A DNA stretch of 64,000 nucleotides from JANMCE01 sp963791625 (lineage in GTDB: Bacteria; Actinomycetota; Acidimicrobiia; Acidimicrobiales; Ilumatobacteraceae). The stretch is taken from assembly GCA_963791625.1 (NCBI GenBank), contig CAWBTA010000006.1, forward strand, positions 434,001-498,000, given 5' to 3'. A program made the position numbers and the translations under genes. Below the pieces are notes generated by a model. The model searched no databases and was not told the origin of the DNA. It was given only the letters and a program-made list of their open reading frames with translations. Below are positions 18,024 to 27,065 of the stretch, one piece after another (the first letter of the stretch is position 1; each line of letters opens with the position of its first letter).

Positions 18024-18770
18024 ATGAGCACGCCCTCCGACGTTTCAACCATGCCTCGCCGAGTCTTCCTCCGTCGGGTGCTGGGAACCGCAGGCGGTCT
18101 TGTCGTCACCGCAGTTGCGGCTGCGTGCGGCGCGAACAAGTCATCAGCCGCAGGTACCGCATCGACGGCTGCCCCCGCCCCGTCCGTCGCTCCGGGAACG
18201 ACTGCTGCGACGGCGACGAGTGCGGCGGCAGCCGTAACGACCGCGAAGGCCCCGGCCGCCACAACCGCGGCCGCACCGGCAACTGCAGTGCCGGCCGCTG
18301 CCGGTACGGCGTTCAACACCGCCAACGAAATGGCAATCTCGTTCAGCTACGTCGCCGACGCCGCTGCGGGTGGACGTTTCCATAATCCTTATGTCGCCGT
18401 GTGGATCGAGGACGCGGCCGGCGCTGCCGTGCGCAGCATCAGCCTCAATTACCAACTCGGTCGTGGCGACAAGTGGCTACCTGACCTCACGCGTTGGTTT
18501 CGTACCGCCAAACCCACCGCCGCCGTCGAAACCATCTCGAGCGCCACCAAAGTTCCGGGTGCCTACAAGCTGGCGTGGGACGGTATGAACGACAAGAAGC
18601 AGCCGGTCGCCCTCGGTGACTATTTCGTCTGTATCGAAGCCGCTCGCGAGAAGGGCCCGTACCAGATCGTTCGCGAGCAGGTCTCGGTCGGTGCAGCCCC
18701 CTTCGCGAAGCCCCTGGCCGCTAAGGGAGAATTGCAAGATGTCTCTGTTGAGCTCCGAGCCCGAAGCTGA
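18024..18770 (+). CDS. Tat-exported lipoprotein with DUF2271-like domain
   Basis: This is a 248-aa protein. The signal RRVFLRR (residues 12-18) plus a hydrophobic core and a lipobox ending at Cys35 (AVAAAC) indicate twin-arginine export and lipid anchoring. A low-complexity Ala/Thr/Pro linker spans about 40-100. The C-terminal domain, FHNPYVAVWIEDAAGAAVRSI through KWLPDLTRWF to YKLAWDGMNDKKQPVALGDYFVCIEAAREKG, fits the DUF2271 pattern. DUF2271, PepSY-type membrane proteins and ApbE often occur together and have been linked to extracytoplasmic flavoprotein electron transfer; the role here is inference. The usual flavinylation motif [ST]GA[ST] is not visible. The start has AAAGGA upstream, and the 3' end overlaps the next gene by 32 bp. 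Confidence 0.75.
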   Translation: MSTPSDVSTMPRRVFLRRVLGTAGGLVVTAVAAACGANKSSAAGTASTAAPAPSVAPGTTAATATSAAAAVTTAKAPAATTAAAPATAVPAAAGTAFNTANEMAISFSYVADAAAGGRFHNPYVAVWIEDAAGAAVRSISLNYQLGRGDKWLPDLTRWFRTAKPTAAVETISSATKVPGAYKLAWDGMNDKKQPVALGDYFVCIEAAREKGPYQIVREQVSVGAAPFAKPLAAKGELQDVSVELRARS

Positions 18771-19371
18771 GATTCGCCCCGGCAAAGGCCGCGGCCGGGG
18801 AAGGATCGTCGCCCACAAGTGGACACGTCTCATCCACGTCTACACCAGCATGATCTGTCTGTTACTGGTGCTGTTCTTCTCACTGACCGGCATCACCCTG
18901 AACCACCCGTCGTGGGGTTCCGGCACAACGGAAAAGGTAACGTCCGGCTCGCTGCCGGCGGCGTGGAAAACAGGTGACACCATCGACTGGCTCGTCGTCG
19001 GTGAACACCTCCGCTCGGCCAACGGTGTCACCGGCCAGGTCAGTGAGCACCGCAGCGAAGTCGGCGATACGTCGATCACCTTCAAGGGCCCGGGCTACGT
19101 GGCCAGCGCCGTCATCGACCCGTCCGGTAGCTACCAGTTGACGACGGCAGCGCAGGGCCTGGTTGGCGTGATGAACGACATTCACAAGGGACGAGACACC
19201 ACGTCATCGTTCAGGTGGGTCATCGACGTGGTTGCGATCTTCCTGGTGGTCATCTCGTTGACCGGCATCTTCCTGCAGTTCTTCCTCCGCAAGCGTCGCC
19301 GCAGCGCCTACATCACCGCTGCAGTCGGCGCGGTGCTGGGCCTTGTGCTCATGTATCTGTCGATCGGCTGA
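18739..19371 (+). CDS. PepSY-associated transmembrane protein
   Basis: This 210-aa protein has a first helix LIHVYTSMICLLLVLFFSLTGITLNHP, a short extracytoplasmic loop with PepSY-like character, and two C-terminal helices starting at FRWVIDVVAIFLVVISLTGIFLQFF. Histidines in the first helix, in LNHP and in MNDIHKG are placed like the haem ligands of PepSY_TM proteins, which makes transmembrane electron transfer plausible. ATG 18739 lies inside the end of the DUF2271 gene and follows AAGGGAG, indicating coupling. The 3' end overlaps the convergent apbE-like gene by 23 bp. Confidence 0.78.
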   Translation: MSLLSSEPEAEIRPGKGRGRGRIVAHKWTRLIHVYTSMICLLLVLFFSLTGITLNHPSWGSGTTEKVTSGSLPAAWKTGDTIDWLVVGEHLRSANGVTGQVSEHRSEVGDTSITFKGPGYVASAVIDPSGSYQLTTAAQGLVGVMNDIHKGRDTTSSFRWVIDVVAIFLVVISLTGIFLQFFLRKRRRSAYITAAVGAVLGLVLMYLSIG

Positions 19372-20284
19372 TTGCGTCCCAGGCTGCGGTCGTTCGAATG
19401 GCGCCGATAGGCGGGACAACGCACGCTGGCGTGCCCGGTTGATGCTCGTCCAACCACGCCAGTCCCTCATCGGGCGGCAGGACACTGAGCACGGTGGCGA
19501 GAGCGTCGGCCGTTGCGGCGTCACGGGCAACAACACTGGCGGATGAGACGTGGTCGACCGGCCAGCCGGTTCTCGGGTCGATCACATGGCTGTACCAGGT
19601 GCCCTTGATGCGGTAGCCGCGACGAGCCAAACCACTGGTGGCCATGCCCCTCACGCCGAGTTCGACCGTAGCCAGAGGCGGCGCGTTGTCGTAGTCCTTG
19701 CGCGGATCCTCCACTGCAACGTTCACCGGCCTCTGACCGAGGTGGACAAGATCACCACCGATGTTCACCAGCATGTCGGTGGCACCGTCGGTCAGGGCGA
19801 GGGTGGTTGCGATATCAACGACCCGGCCTTTCGCGAAGGCATTGAAGCTGAGTGACCGGCAGTCGCCAACGTGTGTTCCGTCGGGGCGAAAGGGGGCTTG
19901 CCTAATGTCGTCGGCCAGCTCGGCGAGTTCGCCCGGGTCGGGCAGGCGTTGTTCGTTCTCGGCCTTCTTCCAACGCTCGGTCATGACGCCGGTGGCCGGG
20001 TTGAAGACGCCGCCGCTCATCACTTGCCACCGGAGCGCGTCGGCCAGCAGAGCTCGCAACTCGGGCCCGGGCACCTTCCGCTCGCCCCGCTTCCATCGGT
20101 TCAGTTCACTTAAGGGGTCATACACGCTGAAGATGCTTTCGAGCCGGGCGATATGCGCCAGGAGCACAACCTCCACCCGATTCGCGATGCGTTCGTTGGC
20201 CGCAGTGATGCGCGTCGTGAGGATGGTGCCGAGTATCGGCTCGCGGCGGGAACGCAAGACATAGCCACGTCCGAAGATCACCAC
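19349..20284 (-). CDS. apbE: FAD:protein FMN transferase (ApbE family)
   Basis: This 311-aa enzyme attaches FMN covalently to Thr or Ser of target flavoproteins. Visible family features are REPILGT near the N-terminus, FNAFAKGRVVDIA, LVNIGGDLVHLG, the YSHVIDPRTGWPVDH metal-binding segment and RDAATADALATVLSVL. No lipobox or signal peptide is obvious, so it may be cytoplasmic, or the N-terminus may be longer than modelled. It is convergent with the PepSY gene. The GTG at 20284 is favoured because TATCCT lies exactly 6 nt upstream; a TTG at 20299 would overlap that box. Confidence 0.88.
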   Translation of the reverse strand: MVIFGRGYVLRSRREPILGTILTTRITAANERIANRVEVVLLAHIARLESIFSVYDPLSELNRWKRGERKVPGPELRALLADALRWQVMSGGVFNPATGVMTERWKKAENEQRLPDPGELAELADDIRQAPFRPDGTHVGDCRSLSFNAFAKGRVVDIATTLALTDGATDMLVNIGGDLVHLGQRPVNVAVEDPRKDYDNAPPLATVELGVRGMATSGLARRGYRIKGTWYSHVIDPRTGWPVDHVSSASVVARDAATADALATVLSVLPPDEGLAWLDEHQPGTPACVVPPIGAIRTTAAWDAISRSTDT

Positions 20285-20296
20285 GGCGTGAGGATA
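20285..20296 (-). promoter_or_regulatory. Putative leaderless -10 box for apbE
   Basis: On the minus strand TATCCT (20291-20296) is followed by 6 nt and the GTG start at 20284. Confidence 0.45.
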
Positions 20297-20404
20297 CAAG
20301 CGCTCGTCGCCAACGTGGGGGAGTTACTGCTGGCAACGAGAAGTAACTACTTCATGTTCACCGAGAGTTACGGTTCGGAGGAGTCGGGATGGCAGGCTAC
20401 CGGA

Positions 20405-21304
20405 ATGGTTTCTGCGATCTTTGATGCCGACGTGTGGACGGAAGTAGCGGGGTTCGACTTCACCGACATCACCTACCATCGGGCGAAGGCCCACGGCACG
20501 GTGCGGGTGGCTTTCAACCGGCCCGAGATCCGTAATGCCTTCCGCCCGCACACGGTTGATGAGCTGTACCGGGCGCTTGATCACGCCCGCATGTCCAGCG
20601 ACGTTGGGTGCGTACTGCTGACCGGCAACGGCCCGTCGGCCAAGGACGGTGGCTGGGCGTTTTGCTCGGGTGGCGACCAGCGCATCCGCGGTAAGGACGG
20701 CTACAAGTACGCCGAGGGTGAGACCGCAGCGACAATCGAACCCGGACGCTCGGGGCGGCTGCATATCCTCGAGGTGCAGCGGCTGATTCGGATGATGCCG
20801 AAGGTGGTCATTTGCGTGGTGCCGGGTTGGGCGGCAGGTGGCGGACACAGCCTGCACGTCGTAGCCGACCTCACACTCGCCAGCCGTGAGCATGCTCGTT
20901 TCAAACAGACCGACGCCGACGTTGCCAGTTTCGATGGTGGTTTCGGGTCGGCCTATCTTGCCCGCCAGGTCGGTCAGAAGTTTGCCCGCGAGATCTTCTT
21001 CCTTGGTCGTGAGTACACCGCCGAGCAGGCGTACCGCATGGGCATGGTGAATGAAGTGGTCGATCACGCTGACCTTGAACGGGTGGCACTGGAATGGGGT
21101 GGCATGATCAACGCCAAGTCGCCCACGGCACAGCGCATGTTGAAGTTCTCGTTCAATCTCATCGACGACGGACTCGTCGGCCAGCAGGTCTTTGCCGGCG
21201 AGGCCACCCGACTCGCCTACATGACCGACGAGGCAGCAGAAGGGCGTGATTCGTTCCTCGAAAAGCGGGCGCCCGACTGGTCTCCCTATCCCTGGCAGTA
21301 CTGA
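20405..21304 (+). CDS. menB: 1,4-dihydroxy-2-naphthoyl-CoA synthase
   Basis: MenB closes the second ring of the menaquinone head group from o-succinylbenzoyl-CoA. The 299-aa protein follows the mycobacterial MenB pattern nearly throughout: DITYHRAKAHGTVRVAFNRPEIRNAFRP, GWAFCSGGDQRIRG, GWAAGGGHSLHVVADLTLASRE, QTDADVASFDGGFGS (with the catalytic Asp) and the C-terminal DWSPYPWQY. The start was placed at M-V-S-A-I-F; a longer open frame exists upstream but does not resemble the family, and ATG 20354 is a weaker alternative. No other men gene is in the window. An ABC exporter follows 10 bp later, probably cotranscribed without a functional link. Confidence 0.95.
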   Translation: MVSAIFDADVWTEVAGFDFTDITYHRAKAHGTVRVAFNRPEIRNAFRPHTVDELYRALDHARMSSDVGCVLLTGNGPSAKDGGWAFCSGGDQRIRGKDGYKYAEGETAATIEPGRSGRLHILEVQRLIRMMPKVVICVVPGWAAGGGHSLHVVADLTLASREHARFKQTDADVASFDGGFGSAYLARQVGQKFAREIFFLGREYTAEQAYRMGMVNEVVDHADLERVALEWGGMINAKSPTAQRMLKFSFNLIDDGLVGQQVFAGEATRLAYMTDEAAEGRDSFLEKRAPDWSPYPWQY

Positions 21305-21314
21305 TAGGAACCGG

Positions 21315-22157
21315 ATGAGCAACGCCATATCGGTGCGCGGCCTGAAGAAGTCGTACGGCAAGTTCGTGGCGGTGAATGGCGTTGAGTTCGACGTGGCGCC
21401 GGGGGAATGTTTCGGCATCCTCGGGCCCAACGGCGCCGGTAAGACGACCACCGTCGAAATCCTTGAGGGCTACCGCGCGCGCACCGCGGGCGAGGTGTCG
21501 GTGCTGGGCGTCGACCCCGCCAAAGGCGATGAAGCGTGGCGCGCCAGGCTGGGAATGGTGCTGCAGTCGTCACGGCCCACGGAAGAGTTGACGGTTGCTG
21601 AAACAGTCGGTCACTTTGCCACGTTCTTTGACAACCCGAGAGACACTGACGAAGTGATCTCTCTGGTTGGCCTGGATGACAAAGCCAATGTGCGGGCCGG
21701 CAAGTTGTCGGGTGGTCAGCAGCGTCGGCTCGATGTTGCGCTCGGCATCGTCGGACGACCCGAGCTGCTGTTTCTCGATGAACCCACCACTGGTTTCGAT
21801 CCCGAAGCCCGCCGGCACTTCTGGGCGCTCATCGAGGATCTCAAGAAGTCGGGCACCACCATCGTGCTCACCACGCACTACCTGGATGAGGCCGAAGCGC
21901 TGACCGATCGGGTGGTCGTTATTGCGGGCGGCGAGATAAGGGCGATGGGAGACCCTGCATCGCTGGGCGGACGAGCGTCGGCCGCCTCCATCGTGCGGTG
22001 GCAGGAGGATGGGGAGACGAAGTCTTTGGCTAGCGACGCGCCAACCAGGACCGTGGCCGACCTCGGCGCGCGGTTCGGTGGCGAAGTGCCTGGCCTCACC
22101 ATCCAACGCCCGAGTCTGGAAGACATCTACCTCGAGTTGATCGGATCGCAGAAATGA
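21315..22157 (+). CDS. ABC-2 exporter ATP-binding protein
   Basis: This 280-aa ATPase has Walker A GPNGAGKTT, signature LSGGQQRRLDVALG, Walker B LLFLDEPTTGFDPEA and the H-loop TTHYLDEAEAL, typical of DrrA/CcmA-like exporter subunits. The C-terminal 60 residues form the small extra domain ending in PSLEDIYLELIG. The start has ATAGGAA upstream. It overlaps the permease gene by ATGA, so the two form one transporter. Substrate unknown; the family carries drugs, lipids and polysaccharides. Confidence 0.92.
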   Translation: MSNAISVRGLKKSYGKFVAVNGVEFDVAPGECFGILGPNGAGKTTTVEILEGYRARTAGEVSVLGVDPAKGDEAWRARLGMVLQSSRPTEELTVAETVGHFATFFDNPRDTDEVISLVGLDDKANVRAGKLSGGQQRRLDVALGIVGRPELLFLDEPTTGFDPEARRHFWALIEDLKKSGTTIVLTTHYLDEAEALTDRVVVIAGGEIRAMGDPASLGGRASAASIVRWQEDGETKSLASDAPTRTVADLGARFGGEVPGLTIQRPSLEDIYLELIGSQK

Positions 22158-22948
22158 GCCGCATCCTGCGTATTGGTGGGCAGCGAGCCATTCTCGAAAT
22201 CAAGGCATCACTGCGAAACGGGCAAAGCCTCGGCTTCACGCTCATCTTTCCGATCGTTCTGCTCGTTCTGTTTGCCACCATCTTCAGTGGCCGGATCAAA
22301 GGCACCGGCGTGAGCGTCGCCCAGTATTACGTGGCCGGCATTATGGGCTCGGTGGTGATGAGCACCGGTTTTGTTTCCACGGCCATTTCGGTCGCGTTCG
22401 ACCGTGATGCCGGGCTGCTCAAACGACTGGCCGGAACCCCCATGCCGAAGGCATCCTTCTTCATCGGTCGGGTGGTCGCAGTGTTCCTGCTGGTGCTCGC
22501 GCAGGCTGCCATCCTCATCATCCTGGGCATGGTGTTCTACGACCTCAGTCTGCCGTCGAGCGCGGCTCGCTGGTTCACCTTCGCGTGGGTCATCGTGCTC
22601 GGCACCCTCACGTCCGCGCTGCTCGGACTGGCGGTCGGAGGGCGTATCCGGAACGCAAAGGCCGGTCCGGCCGTGGTGAACCTTCCGTTTGTCGTGCTGC
22701 AGTTTATCTCCGGCGTGTTCCTGCAATTCAGCGACCTGTCGGCCACCCTCAAAACCATCTCTGGGCTGTTCCCGCTTCGCTGGCTCGCGCAGGGTATGCG
22801 CAGCGTGTTCCTGCCGGACAGCTATCAGGCTGTTGAGGAGCACATGAGCTGGCAGCACGGCCGCATGTTCGTCTGCCTCGCGATCTGGCTCGTCGTCGGC
22901 CTCGCCCTGTGCCTCACCACCTTCAAGTGGGTCGACGAACGCCGCTAA
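22154..22948 (+). CDS. ABC-2 type permease
   Basis: This 264-aa membrane protein has six predicted helices with the ABC2 profile: a cytoplasmic N-terminus, LIFPIVLLVLFATIFSG as helix 1, KRLAGTPMPKASFFIGR as the coupling region, and the late PFVVLQFISGVFLQFSDL and FPLRWLAQGMRSVF motifs. It pairs with the upstream ATPase through an ATGA overlap. The 128-bp gap to hsdM (22949-23076) marks the left border of the restriction-modification island, and I see no terminator or direct repeat in it. Confidence 0.9.
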   Translation: MSRILRIGGQRAILEIKASLRNGQSLGFTLIFPIVLLVLFATIFSGRIKGTGVSVAQYYVAGIMGSVVMSTGFVSTAISVAFDRDAGLLKRLAGTPMPKASFFIGRVVAVFLLVLAQAAILIILGMVFYDLSLPSSAARWFTFAWVIVLGTLTSALLGLAVGGRIRNAKAGPAVVNLPFVVLQFISGVFLQFSDLSATLKTISGLFPLRWLAQGMRSVFLPDSYQAVEEHMSWQHGRMFVCLAIWLVVGLALCLTTFKWVDERR

Positions 22949-23076
22949 GCGGCGCGCAGGTACGCCCTCGGTTGCTCTCGGTGACGTAGCGTGCAGTTTT
23001 GTTGAAGTCGCCCTCGGCGTGCGGAGAGCGAACATGGTTAAGGCAAGGGCGCTCCAGGCGCGGGAAAGCGTGAACG

Positions 23077-24642
23077 ATGACGAAGGAAACGCAGCGCGCC
23101 GAGCTGCACAAAACGATTTGGCGAATCGCCAATGACCTTCGTGGCAGCGTTGACGGGTGGGACTTCAAGACCTACGTGCTCGGCCTGCTGTTCTACCGGT
23201 TCATCTCCGAGAACCTGACGGCGTACATCAACGAGGGCGAACGCAAGGCCGGAGTCGAGACGTTCGACTATACGAAGCTGAAGGATAGCGAGGCCGAGAT
23301 CGCCCGCCGTGAGACGGTGGCGGAGAAGGGCTTCTACATTCTGCCGAGCGAACTGTTCGTCAACGTGCGCGAGCAAGCCCATACTGATGAGAACCTCAAC
23401 GAGACGCTCGCTCGTGTGTTCAAGAACATCGAAGGTTCCGCCGTTGGGACGGGCAGCGAATATGACCTGAAGGGATTGTTCGACGACCTGGATGTCAACA
23501 GCCAGAAGCTCGGTCAGTCGGTCGCGAAGCGCAACGAGCGGCTCGTGAAGTTGCTCGACGCGATCGGCGAGCTGCAGTTCGGCGACTTCGCCGACAACGC
23601 AATCGACGCGTTCGGCGATGCGTACGAGTACCTGATGGCGATGTACGCCTCCAGCGCGGGCAAGTCGGGCGGCGAGTTCTTTACCCCGCAGGAGGTGTCG
23701 GAGCTGCTGGCCCGTATTGCGGTGGCGGGCAAGACCGAGGTGAACAAGGTGTACGACCCGGCGTGCGGGTCAGGGTCGTTGCTGCTGCAGTTCGCCAAGG
23801 TGCTCGGCAAGGACAACGTGCGGCAGGGCTTCTTCGGCCAGGAAGTCAACCTGACCACCTACAACCTGTGCCGGTTCAACATGTTCCTGCACGACATCAA
23901 CTACGAGCAGTTCGACATCGCCCACGGCGACACGCTGATCGACCCGGCGCATTTCGACGACGAGCCGTTCGAGGCGATCGTTTCCAACCCGCCGTACTCG
24001 ATCAGGTGGGAGGGGGACGCCAACCCGCTGTTGATCAACGACGACCGTTTCGCCCCGGCCGGTGTGCTGGCACCGAAGTCGAAGGCCGACCTGGCCTTCA
24101 CGATGCACATCCTCAGCTGGCTGGCGGTGAACGGCACGGCAGCGATCGTCGAGTTCCCCGGCGTGCTGTACCGAGGCGGCGCCGAGCAGAAGATCCGCCA
24201 GTACCTGATCGACAACAACTACGTCGACGCGGTCATCCAGCTGCCGGCCGACCTGTTCTTCGGCACCACCATCGCCACCTGCATCGTCGTGTTGAAGAAG
24301 TCGAAGCCGGACAACACCACGCTGTTCATCGACGGTTCGGCCCAGTTCACGCGGATCGGCAACAAGAACAAGCTCCAACCCGGGAACCATCATGCGATCC
24401 TGGCGGCCTTCGTTGAGCGAGCCGATGCACCCCATTTCGCCCGACTCGTGGCCAACAGCGCGATCGCGGAGAACAACTACAACATCTCGGTCTCGTCCTA
24501 CGTGGAGCAGGAGGACACGAGCGAAACGGTGGATATCATCGCGCTGAACGCCGAGATCGCCCGCATCGTGGCCCGCCAACACGAACTCCGCGTGGCGATC
24601 GACGCCATCGTCGCCGACTTGGAGGGCTCCAGCGATGACTGA
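23077..24642 (+). CDS. hsdM: Type I restriction-modification DNA methyltransferase
   Basis: This 521-aa N6-adenine methyltransferase subunit has an N-terminal HsdM helical domain (LHKTIWRIANDLRGSVDGWDF), the SAM-binding motif DPACGSGS at residues 227-233, and the catalytic NPPY at 304-307, followed by a C-terminal tail for HsdS contact. Two HsdM plus one HsdS form the modification enzyme, and HsdR adds restriction. Unlike every other gene of this island, hsdM is uninterrupted. Its end overlaps the next start (ATG 24635) by 8 bp, and the five island genes are all coupled in one operon. Confidence 0.94.
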   Translation: MTKETQRAELHKTIWRIANDLRGSVDGWDFKTYVLGLLFYRFISENLTAYINEGERKAGVETFDYTKLKDSEAEIARRETVAEKGFYILPSELFVNVREQAHTDENLNETLARVFKNIEGSAVGTGSEYDLKGLFDDLDVNSQKLGQSVAKRNERLVKLLDAIGELQFGDFADNAIDAFGDAYEYLMAMYASSAGKSGGEFFTPQEVSELLARIAVAGKTEVNKVYDPACGSGSLLLQFAKVLGKDNVRQGFFGQEVNLTTYNLCRFNMFLHDINYEQFDIAHGDTLIDPAHFDDEPFEAIVSNPPYSIRWEGDANPLLINDDRFAPAGVLAPKSKADLAFTMHILSWLAVNGTAAIVEFPGVLYRGGAEQKIRQYLIDNNYVDAVIQLPADLFFGTTIATCIVVLKKSKPDNTTLFIDGSAQFTRIGNKNKLQPGNHHAILAAFVERADAPHFARLVANSAIAENNYNISVSSYVEQEDTSETVDIIALNAEIARIVARQHELRVAIDAIVADLEGSSDD

Positions 24643-25670
24643 CCTTCCGGTCTCCCTGACCAACCGCCCGAGGGGTACGCCGCGTGGCTAGCCGATCTCA
24701 AGGCCCGCATCTATGTGACGCAGCAGCGGGCGGTCCGTTCGGTGAACGCCGAATTGCTCCAGCTGTACTGGCAGATCGGCCACGAGATACTTACCCGTCA
24801 GGCCGAGCAAGGTTGGGGTACGAAGGTCGTCGACCGGCTTGCCCACGACCTCCGAACCGAGTTTCCGGAGATGCGGGGATTCTCCCACGCAACCTCAAGT
24901 ACATGCGGGCATTTGCCGAGGCGTGGCCGGATGTTGAGTTTGTGCAAGCGTGCTTGGACAATTGCCGTGGTACCACAATCTGGCGTTATTGGACAAGCTG
25001 GATCGAGTGAAATGCGTTGCTGGTACGCAGCCAAGGCGATTGAACACAACTGGTCACGCAATGTTCTTGTGATGCAGATCGAGACCCGTCTGCACGAGCG
25101 CAGCGGGACCGCACTTACCAACTTCGAGGTGAGCCTGCCGAAACCGCAGTCCGATCTGGCTCGCGAGTCGCTCAAGGACCCGTACCGGTTCGACTTTCTG
25201 GGCTTGAGCGATGAAGCCCAGAGCGCGAGGTTGAACATGCGCTGGTACGGCATGTCACCGAGTTTCTCCTGGAACTCGGCGCAGGCTTCGCGTTCGTTGG
25301 GCGCCAGGTGTTGCTCGAGGTCGGTGGCGACGAGTTCTTCATCGATCTGCTCTTCTACCATCTCAAGCTGCGCTGCTACGTGGTGATCGAATTGAAGGGT
25401 GGCAAGTTCAAGCCCGAGCACCTGGGCCAGCTCGGCTTCTACCTCACCGCCGTGGATCGGCAAGTAAAGAGTGATGGCGACAACCCGACCATCGGCCTGT
25501 TGCTGTGCAAGAGCAAGAACAAGGTGGTGGCCGAGTACGCCCTCGGTGACAAGACCCAACCGATGGGCATTGCCGAGTACAAGTTGCTGGAGTCGCTGCC
25601 CGAACCGCTGCAGACCAGCCTGCCGTCCATCGAGCAGATCGAACGTGAACTCGAAGGCGAAGCGTCATGA
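24635..25670 (+). pseudogene. YhcG/DUF1016 PDDEXK nuclease, five frameshifts
   Basis: Reading across frames recovers one protein of about 345 aa of the YhcG (DUF1016) family: YAAWLADLKARI, LLQLYWQIGHEILTRQ, GWGTKVVDRLAHDLR, RNLKYMRAFAEAWPD, QLPWYHNLALLDKL, WYAAKAIEHNWSRNVLVMQIETRLHERSG, then the nuclease core DEFFIDLLFYHLKLRCYVVIELKGG, whose Asp and E-x-K fit PDDEXK. Frame changes fall near 24665, 24885, 24950, 25010 and 25225. Each is explained by one missing G or C in a short G/C run. No substitution-type stop is needed. Such nucleases are frequent guests inside type I operons; the role is not settled. Sequencing error or recent decay both remain possible. Confidence 0.8.
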
Positions 25671-25822
25671 AGCCGCTATGGGCGTCGCCGCACAAGAGCA
25701 GGACCGAGGTGCTGATGCGCCCGACTCGGGTTCTCGTCGAGTTGATGATCGAGTACGGCGTCGGCGTCCAAGCCCGCCGCACCGTCCGCATCGTCGAAAT
25801 CGACGAGGACTTCTTCACATGA
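25667..25822 (+). CDS. Small 51-aa protein coupled between nuclease and hsdS
   Basis: ATG 25667 overlaps the nuclease stop (ATGA), and the stop TGA at 25820-25822 overlaps the hsdS ATG at 25819 (ATGA), so it is coupled on both sides. The product starts MKPLWASPHKSRTEVLMRP, continues VLVELMIEYGVGVQARRTV and ends RIVEIDEDFFT. I recognise no family. Unlike its neighbours it is open without any frameshift. Size, coupling and the acidic tail suggest a small accessory or regulatory protein of the island, but that is inference. Confidence 0.55.
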   Translation: MKPLWASPHKSRTEVLMRPTRVLVELMIEYGVGVQARRTVRIVEIDEDFFT

Positions 25823-27065
25823 GCCACATCGACGACCTCATCCACCGCCTCTGCCCAAACGGCGTGGAGTTCAAGCCGCTAGGCGGGATCGGTGAACTCG
25901 TCCGCGGGAACGGAATGCCGCAGTGCCGACTTCGTACTGGACGGTGTTGGCTGCATTCACTACGGCCAGATCTACACCTACTACGGGACATGGGCGACCG
26001 AGACGTTGTCATTCGTGCCACCGGAGAAGGCGGCATCCCTGGCTAAGGTCGACCACGGAGACGTGATCATCACGAACACGAGTGAGAACCTCGATGACGT
26101 GTGCAAGGCCGTCGCCTGGCTGGGAGCGACGCAGATCGTCACCGGCGGCCATGCCACGGTGCTCAAGCATGGCGAGGATGCGAAGTACATCGCGTACTAC
26201 CTGCAGACGGATGAGTTCAACGCTCAGAAGCGGCGGCTCGCAACGGGAACGAAGGTGATCGACGTTTCGGCAAAGAGCCTCGCGAAGATCCGGATTCCGG
26301 TGCCGCCAATGGAGGTTCAGCGGGAGATCGTCCGAGTTCTAGACTTGTTCCAGTCGCTGGAAGCGGAGCTGGAAGCGGAGCTGGAAGCCCGACGCCGCCA
26401 GTACGCGCACTATCGCGAGGCTGTCCTACCGAGCGACGTGTCAAGTACCGGATTGACTCGCCTCGGGGATGTTGCCGACATCAAGGTCGGATTCCCATTC
26501 AAGAGTTCGCGGTTCTCCGACGACTTGGATGCGGCGTCGCTGGTGCGAGGCGACAATATCGGTCAAGGTCTCCTGAAGGACCGATCATTCAAGCGCTGGC
26601 ATCGTTCAGCTAACGACGGCTTGACACCGTACGAGCTTGCAGCGGGAGACGTGGTGGTCGCCATGGACCGCCCTCTGGATTCCGGCTGGACTGAAGTGGG
26701 CCCAAGTCTGTGAGCGTGGACTTGCCCGCGCTCTAGTCCAGCGCGTCACCCGCTTGCGCTCGCGCTCCGAGATGTTGGACCAAACCTTTCTCAGAACTCT
26801 TGTCGCCTCGCCGGCGTTCACTGAACACGTCCTTCGCGTGCAGACCGGCAACACGGTTCCACACATCAGTGGAGCTCAGATTGGCTCATTCGCCTGCTCG
26901 CTCCCTCCGCTCGCTGAGCAGCGCCGGATCGTCGCGACCCTGGACAAGTTCGATGCTCTGGTGCATGACCTTTCGTCGGGTCTTCCGGCGGAGTTGGCGG
27001 CGCGGCGGAAGCAGTACGAGTACTACCGGAACAAGTTGTTGACGTTCGAGGAGAGGATGGCGTGA
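25819..27065 (+). pseudogene. hsdS: Type I specificity subunit, two frameshifts
   Basis: The composite protein of about 415 aa has two target recognition domains. The first runs from IGELVRGNGMP through GCIHYGQIYTYYGTW to TKVIDVSAKSLAKIRIPVPP. It is followed by the central conserved helix QREIVRVLDLFQSLEAELEAELEARRRQY. The second runs from TRLGDVADIKVGFPFKSSRF to GNTVPHISGAQIGSFACSLPP, followed by the second helix LAEQRRIVATLDKFDALV. Frame changes occur near 25918 and near 26665-26700. HsdS sets the DNA sequence recognised by the whole complex, each domain reading one half-site. It overlaps hsdR by GTGA. Confidence 0.85.
26357..26388 (+). repeat. 12-bp tandem repeat in the hsdS spacer helix
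   Basis: CTGGAAGCGGAG occurs at 26357-26368 and 26369-26380, followed by CTGGAAGC at 26381-26388. It encodes LEAE-LEAE-LEA in the helix that separates the two recognition domains, where copy-number change would lengthen or shorten the spacer by four residues. Confidence 0.85.

Noticed and set aside
20324..21451. 375-codon minus-strand frame opposite menB
   Set aside because: Antisense of MenB, which matches its family end to end.
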